Of a stretch of DNA of 64,000 bases, positions 57,463-64,000 are shown piece by piece. The notes below the pieces were generated by a model. That model did not search any database and had not been told where the DNA came from. It was given only the letters and a program-made list of their open reading frames with translations. Where the stretch lies: NCBI GenBank assembly GCA_006176705.1, contig QRFJ01003049.1, positions 1 through 64,000 on the forward strand. The letters are read 5' to 3'. Position numbers and translations under genes: made by a program. The stretch's first letter is position 1. Each line of letters starts with the position of its first letter. This stretch comes from Cocos nucifera (taxonomy: Eukaryota > Streptophyta > Magnoliopsida > Arecales > Arecaceae).

Positions 57463-58330
57463 TAATCCAACAGAACTAAAGAAATAGACCCCTAGGTATA
57501 GTTACTGTATAATTTAGTTCCTCCATCATGAGTTCTGATCAAGATAGAGATTATGAAAACTCATCAAACCTCAACATCCATCATATAAAAGATTTAATCA
57601 GCTCGAGTTCAAATTATGAAACTTATGAAAACTCTTTTCCATCAATCACCTTACTGTTGCCACAGATTTAAGGACTTAGCCTCTTAGATTTCATAGGACT
57701 ACTCTTTATCTATTAAGATCGATAGATTCGATCCAAGTGTACATCCTACTTCTATAATGAACCTACTGTAGCCAACATACACTACAAAGACCCAAATAGC
57801 TAGGAGACTATGTTTATATGCAGTTAAACTATAGCAACCTCATTGTGAGTAGTCGAGACACTATAGGTTAAACAACCATTCACAATTACTATAGCATTGA
57901 GAAGATCACTGACGAGTGAGTAGACATCAATGTAATTTCTCATATGGTTATGCTCGGTATCGATGTTCTCTAACAACCACCTGTACTCTCACTCAGTGTT
58001 CTATATTATAGACTAAAGACTCGTCTACCCCAAAGGAAGTGATCTATGCACCGATCTAATTGGATCGATCATCATCTTTATGATGATCCATCGACTGAAA
58101 GTAATTTAGAAATTAATTACACATCTCTAATACTCAACTCTTGAGAATAAATGTTTTTAAGTTATTAATTTCTTGGATGATTTAAGGACACATTACACAA
58201 GAGTGAAAATAAAATTATCCACTTTATTGATAAATCAATATTTGAAGTACAAATTTATGTTTTAGAATTATTACAATGTGTCTGCCATATTGACTTATAA
58301 GACATACATCTAATAATCTTCCACTTGCAC

Positions 58331-61300
58331 TAAAGCAATTAGCCACTAACCTAAGTCCCATCTTCTCAAGATGGACTTCAGTCTTTTGCTGGCTTAACTA
58401 CTTTGTCAGTGGGTCTACCATGTTTTTCATGGAGTCTACTCTTCACACCTTGATGTATTTCTTCTTGAGGTAGTCATGTATAATGTGAAACTGCCGCACG
58501 ATATGCTTGGACTTCTGATAAGACTTGGGCTCCTTAGCGAGTGCTATGGTGCCATTGTTGTCGCAGTATAGGGCAATGACATATGATGTCATTACCCCAA
58601 GTTTTGCGATGAATTTCTTATACCAGAAGGTTTTCTTTGCAGTATCCGAGGCAGCGATATACTTAACTTCCATCATCGAATCCATAATGATAGGTTGCTT
58701 AGAACTCTTCCAGCTAGTAGCCCCACCATTGCATATGAACACACACCTTGATGTAGACCTTCTATCCGTCTGAATTAGTGTATCCTTCAACCCGCAACTC
58801 AGATCCTTCTCTAAAGACCAAGAATAAGTCCTTAGTTCTTCTCAAGTACTTAAGGATGTTCTTCACAGCTATCCAGTACTCTGTCTGGATTTGACTGATA
58901 GTGCTTGTGATGCTCACATCAAGGACAATATCAAGTCGAATACATAATATGGCATACATGAGGCTCTCTATAGCCGAAGCATAAGGGATCCTGCTCATGC
59001 ACTGAATCTTCTTAGATATGCTTGGATACATTTTCTTCGAGAGACAGATACCATGCCTAAGGGGTAAGAGTCTTCTTTTAGGATTTTCCATACTGAACCT
59101 TTTCAGCACTTTCTCTATGTACATTTTCTGTGAAAGGTAAAGCATTCTTTTAAATCTATCTCTATAGATCTTTATTTTCAGAATATAGGATGCTTTCCTT
59201 AGATCTTTTATGGAGAATTTCTTAGACAATCACTTTTGACCAAGGTTAGCATAGGAATGTCATTCCCAATAAGCAGGATATCATCTACGTACCATATAAG
59301 AAATGTGACCATGCTCCCACTAACCTTCTTGTATATACAAGGTTCCTCCTCATTCTTGATGAAATTAAATGATTTGATTGCATTGTTAAAATGAGTGTTC
59401 CAACTTTGAGAAGCTTACTTTAATCCATATATGAATCTTTACAGCTTGTAGACTTTATGATCTCCATCATTGAAAGTGAAACCCGAAGACTGCTTCATAT
59501 AAATATCTTTCTCAAAATATCCATTTAGAAATGTCATTTTTGCATCCATTTACCAAATCTCATAATCATAGAAAGCTGCAATGGCAAGTAGTGTGTGGAT
59601 AGATTGAATCATGGTCACAGGTGAAAAGGTATCTTGATAGTCAATGCCTTTGCATTGACTATAACCTTTTACTATGGGCCTAGTTTTATAGGTCTCTACC
59701 TTATCATCTACATCTATTTTTTTTTTATACATCCATTTTTACTCAATAGGTACTATACCCTCTGGTGGATCCACTAAGGTCCATAATTGGTTTGAGTACA
59801 TTAAGTCAATTTTTGAATAGCAGTCAACTATTTCTTGGAGTTGATGTCAGACATCATCTCGTCATTAGTTTTAGGATTATCTCTATGACCCTTATCTCCT
59901 ACGAGGAACATTTTCTTTACATCTTCTATAAGCATACCAAAGTACCTTTCAGAAGGATGGGAGACTCTACTAGACTTATGAGGTGGAGGAGATATGATTT
60001 CTACTGGCTCAATATTAATGGATTCGACAGGATCATCAGCTCGTTATTTTTTAGAGACTTTTTCTTTGAGCTTAATTAACCTCCCATTGTCACCATCCTG
60101 AATAAACTATTTTTCAAGAAATGTGGTGTGTCGACTCACAATTACATTATGATTGTCTGAAAAGTAAACATAGTATCCTGTTGACTCTTTAGGATATCCT
60201 ATAAAGCAAGCTTTCATAGATCTAGGCTCTAACTTGTCTGCCATTTATCTTTTGACATAGGTTGGACATCCTTAAATCTTGAGATGACCCAGACTTGATT
60301 TCTTACCATACCATATCTCATACGGTATGATAGAAATGAATTTAAAGAAAACCCTATTTAATAAATAAATTAAAGTTAGTAAGGCATATCCCCAAAGATA
60401 TAAGGGTAAGTCAATGAAACTCATCATGGATCGGACCATATCTAATAGGATCCTATTCCTCCTTTCGGATATCCCGTTTAATTGAGATGTACTAGGAGTT
60501 CATTACGAGATTGCCATTTTTCGTAAGATAACTTAGAAATTCTCCAATAAGGTATTTTTCTCCTCGATCTGATCGAAGAACCTTAAGAGATTTTTTTGTT
60601 TGCTTTTGTACTTCATTTTTAAATTCTTAAACTTTTCAAAAACTTCAAACTTGTGTCTCATAAGAAACACATATCCATACCATGAAAAGTCATCGATAAA
60701 GATGATGAAGTAGTGGTAACCATCCATGGCTGGCACATCAAATGGCCCATATACATCACTGTGTACCAGGACAAGCATCAGTGGTCCTTTCCTCATGTCC
60801 TATAAAGGATAACTTGGTCATTTTTTTTTGAAGGCAAAATTTATAAATTGGATATGACTCAGAATTCAATGAGTCAAGGATACCATCCTTTTCTAGTTTA
60901 TTTATTCTATCCTCTCCAATATGGCCAAGCCTAAGTACCACATATACTTGTGGTTAACATCATCTCTAGATCTTTATGACCTACGATACTTACTATTTGT
61001 TCGTTTACATTCACACACACATCAACATACAAGTGATATAGATTGTCAATTAAAAGACCACATGCAATAATTTATTTTGAAAATAAATGGAATAAAGGTC
61101 TTTATTGAAATTGAAATCAAATTCATCCTGTGCTAGTATAGATACAAAAATTAGATTCCGACTACCTATAGGTATATAATAATACTTTTTTAATACTAAT
61201 CTAAAGCTTGATGGTAATCGAAGAGGATAGGTTTCAATAGCTTCAGTACCAATCCTTACTCTATTGCCAACCTGAAAGATCATCTCACCATGCCTTAACC

Positions 61301-61440
61301 CTCTACTTTCTACCAGATCCTGCATCGAAGTATGTATGTGAACACTTGAACTAGAGTCCAATACCTAACTAGAAGTAGAAGAAACCATTAGGTTAGATTC
61401 TATAACGAGCAAACTAGACATACCTTCTGAAGGTGTATCT
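58331..61440 (-). pseudogene. Copia-3 pol, decayed
   Basis: Protease near 61361: LDSSSSVHIHTSMQDL, where the active-site Asp-Ser-Gly of its relatives is Asp-Ser-Ser. Pre-integrase LRLGHIGEDRINKLEKDG (about 60930). Integrase LVHSDVYGPFDVPAMDGYHY and FIIFIDDFSWYGYVF (about 60770-60660). RT: YKTRPIVKGYSQCKGIDYQDTFSPV (about 59700-59630), then LSKKFSIKDLRKASYILKIK (about 59229). RNase H: STSRCVFICNGGATSWKSSK and ALYCDNNGTIALAKEP (58790-58500). It is heavily interrupted by stops. Confidence 0.86.
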
Positions 61441-62256
61441 TCCTTCTTGGTCTTTAGGCTTTCTAGGTACTTTGAATAGTTTCTTTTCTAATGGCCGTTA
61501 GCATTGTAGTGAAAATATTTTTCTTTATTTGTAGCCCTCTTTGGAGTGTCCTTCGGCCTATTCTCCTTCTTGTACTTCTTTGCAGGCTTATTCTTCTTCT
61601 TCCAAGTAGACTTTCTTTTGGAGGAAGATGCCTACTCTATAGCAAGAACATAGCTCCTTGAACTCTTCAAGGTCCTCTCAGTAGTCACCAATATGTTGAT
61701 CAATTTGGGAAGGATGCAGTCCAACTTGTTCATATGATAATTTACAATAAATTGACCATATAAACTAGTAAGAGATTATAGGATCAGATCCACCTATAAT
61801 TCCTTTTGCATCATCAAGCCTAGCTTCTCAAGCTCCTCTAGGTCTTTGATCATTATCAAACAATGATCATGGATCAACTATCCTTCATGTATTTTTGAGT
61901 TGAAGAGTCTCTTAGACACTTCAAAGTGCACAATGTGGCTTTGCTCACCATATGACTCTTGTAGGTGAGTAATCATGGCCCTAGCAATTGGCATGTGCTC
62001 ATGTTGGCTCTACAACTCATTAGTCATTGAAGCCAGTATGTAGCGCTTGACCTAATTATCATCATCCATCTACTTATCCTATGCCGCCCTCTGATCAGCA
62101 CTAGGATGACTTGGTAAAGCAGGGGTCCTAGTCAAGTACATATCCTATTTTCTTTTAAATCAAGATAATTTTGAGATTTCTGAGCTAGTCCTTAAAGTTA
62201 ATTCTGATCATTCGATTGGACTCTAAAATACAGGCTAAAGGATTTGAAGCTGACAT
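61441..62256 (-). pseudogene. Copia-3 gag, heavily decayed
   Basis: ATG at 62256 opens MSASNPLACILES, the family start. Downstream, gag wording can only be pieced together across many stops (ILQSL/YGQF-like words near 61740, and a lysine-rich linker and zinc-knuckle remnant near 61620-61490). No long frame remains. Confidence 0.75.
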
Positions 62257-63011
62257 GGTCAAACTATGAGAGTAGAGATTCAAATTAGATATTTGTACTT
62301 AATTTTTAATTTATTCTGGGAACTTTTAGAAATAAATAGACTTCCACTATTTTTTCGGATCTCTCACACTCTTTGGATGGAGAAACGAAAATTCTAATGT
62401 GATAAGAATTTCTAGTGGATACTCGATCCCATTGATGTATGCGCACCTCATCTGGCAGATATTGATGACACGCATACTGATGAGTGGATAATTCTTATCC
62501 AATGCTTGTCCAAGCATGTTGCAACGATTCGATCTCTAAGTCATATGGGCTTACCTGATAGATATTAGCCACACTCCTTAGTTAAGTCCAACTCACCATT
62601 CAAATGCAAGTGTGAAGCCATTATTGGATCCTCCATCTGACAGATATTGGGTCCAACCCCATCATCACCCTATAGAAATCCTTTGCTAATAGAGTGGTTG
62701 CATATTTCTGGTGCAACTGAACCACCATGACCAGCTAAGAATAATCAACACTAGTAGCATGCTTACACATCTACAATAGTGGATGACCACTAGACTTAAT
62801 ATATGTGAGAATATTTTAATTTAAATCTCATCTAATTAGTCATCACAATGACTAATCTAATTCGAATGGCCTAAACCAAACCACCATGCAACCTTATTCA
62901 AGACTCAATGTACCAAATTGGCTACGTAAGTGGAGATCGATGGGAGGCTCCCCCTTGAAGGATCAAGGGTCCTAATTAAGTAACCACCTTTTAAGCACTA
63001 ACCTTAGATAC
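62257..63011 (-). other. Copia-3 leader remnant
   Basis: Aligns with the Copia-1 leader near gag, including GGATCTCTCACACTCTTTGG (the counterpart of the GGATCCCTACACTCC block at 30338 in Copia-2). It ends at 63011 within the CTAAGGTTAG block that corresponds to GTCTAAGGTAAG near 6902 in Copia-1. No gene is seen. Confidence 0.65.
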
Positions 63012-64000
63012 TGTTGGGGATAAACCCGCTCCTGCCAAAGTTCGGCCGGAATGTCTGGCCTTTGAATTGGCCTGCCTGGTATTAGCGACCAGGGATGAGC
63101 TTCCACCGAATTCGTAAGACCTCCCAAAGTCCTTCAACGGTTGAACTTCTGTCGAATTTCTTCTTCAGCTAGACTTTTTCACCAGTCAAACTCCTCCTTT
63201 GATCAGACTTCTCCATCAGTCGAACTTCGTCAGTCAGACTTCTCCACCAGTTGAACTCCTTTCGGACCTCTCCCATAATCGAACTTCTTCTAGACTTCTT
63301 CTTCAGCTGGGCCTCTCTACAGGATGGATCTCCTTCCAGACTTCTCCTTCAGTCCAACTACTTTAGTAGTTGAACTCCCACCAAATTTTTTCTTCAGTCG
63401 GACTCCTTCAGTAGTTAAACTCCTATCGAACTTCTTCTTCAGTCGGACTTCTCCGCCAATCAAACTCCTCCTTCGATCAAACTTCTCTACCAGTCGAACT
63501 CCATCAGCCAGACTTCTCCACCAGTCGAACTTCTTTCGAACCTCTCATACAGCCAAACTCCTTTCGAGCTTCTCCTTCAGTCGGGCCTCTCTACAGGACG
63601 GATCTCCTTTCCTAGTTCTTCTTCAGTCGAGCTTCTCTACAGATTGGATCTCCTCCCAAACCCCTATAATCATAGGCCTTCTACACTTTTTGTAGCCAGA
63701 TTTTGCTAATTAATGAGAGAAATTTCTTTCGATCGAGCCCCTTACAGTCATCCGGAAGGACCTCATTATCTATGCAAGTCTGGCTCTCAATGCAATACAA
63801 GCTGACTTATATGCGGGTGACCTTAAAGGGGCCGAACTTCTCTAGAACCATCGTGACTCAGAGCTCTTCACCACCAGTGCAACTCCACCTAAACTTTGAC
63901 CATTAATCTCCGACGGACCTCACTCTTAACTAGCAAGTCGCAACAACAGACACTACTCTCCATAACAAACTCCACGTGATCTGAACGACCCACTATCGGA
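63012..64000 (+). repeat. Tat-like LTR, runs off the window
   Basis: Starts TGTTGGGGATAAACCCGC, the family start. It continues with degenerate repeats (CAGTCGAACTCC.., CTTCTCCACCAG.., TTCAGTCGGACTTC.., about 63120-63660) and then the block matching 18520-18620 (CTTTGAC(C/T)ATTAATCTC). Being preceded by the Copia-3 leader and not by a polypurine tract, it is a 5' LTR or a solo LTR. The left flank 5-mer is GATAC (63007-63011). The long plus-strand frame across it is a repeat artefact. Confidence 0.8.

Larger units (their letters stand above)
57463..63011 (-). mobile_element. Copia-3, proximal 3' LTR, pol, gag and partial leader
   Basis: Main body of the Copia element whose 3' LTR end lies at 39003-40419. 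LTR part: 58316 (TATTAGATGTATGTC, TG changed to TA) down to 57463, where the chromovirus inserted. Then pol and gag pseudogenes (58331-62256) and part of the leader (62257-63011). At 63012 a Tat-like LTR interrupts the leader, so the Copia-3 5' LTR would lie beyond the window. Coding landmarks match Copia-1/2. Confidence 0.88.

Noticed and set aside
63324..63906. Frames of 123 and 67 codons near the right edge
   Set aside because: They lie in the repeat-filled U3 of a Tat-like LTR and repeat the same short words.
1..64000. tRNA, rRNA and other structured RNA genes
   Set aside because: None was recognised. The tRNA-like words seen are the primer-binding sites of LTR elements.

Overview
This is nuclear DNA from a flowering plant. 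It contains one intron-bearing host gene set in dense, nested LTR retrotransposons. There are no operons, CRISPR arrays, tRNA or rRNA genes. The retrotransposon families (long-LTR Ty1/Copia, a chromodomain Ty3/Gypsy, Tat-like Gypsy) and the base composition suggest a monocot, perhaps a palm. That assignment is inference and cannot be proven from this window.

Layout, left to right. 1-1992: 5' end of a Tat-like Ty3/Gypsy element on the minus strand (LTR plus decayed gag, leaving the window on the left). 1993-3556: unassigned sequence. 3557-13982: a structurally complete Ty1/Copia element on the plus strand (Copia-1; LTRs of about 2.3 kb, decayed gag-pol). 13983-17084: unassigned sequence. 17085-18028: first part of a Copia LTR, cut by the next element. 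18029-23920: a Tat-like element on the plus strand that has lost nearly all of pol. Its gag region is followed by a scrap of the integrase C-terminus and then about 2.2 kb of degenerate tandem repeats. 23921-~31045: a second Copia element on the minus strand (Copia-2), inserted in the 3' LTR of the previous element and lacking its own 5' LTR.

31046-39002 is the host island. It holds a seven-exon gene for a PRMT3-type protein arginine methyltransferase (628 codons after splicing: zinc-finger N-terminus plus class I SAM-methyltransferase core). Its 5' flank is partly duplicated, and the 3' UTR plus downstream DNA is repeated in tandem almost three times.

39003-63011 is a nest. A Copia element on the minus strand (Copia-3) sits in the third downstream repeat copy. 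A chromodomain Gypsy element on the minus strand interrupts its 3' LTR. A full Copia element on the plus strand (Copia-4, perfect 5-bp TCACA target duplication) interrupts that Gypsy element between protease and reverse transcriptase. From 63012 to the window end, a Tat-like LTR on the plus strand interrupts the Copia-3 leader.

All transposon reading frames carry stops or frameshifts, so none looks autonomous. PRMT3 is the only gene here with intact coding potential. I did not find a new biological system. The best leads are the pol-deleted Tat-like element with its satellite-like array, the duplicated flanks of PRMT3, a long hairpin in the Copia-1 leader, and the unpaired junctions around 23920 and 31045.
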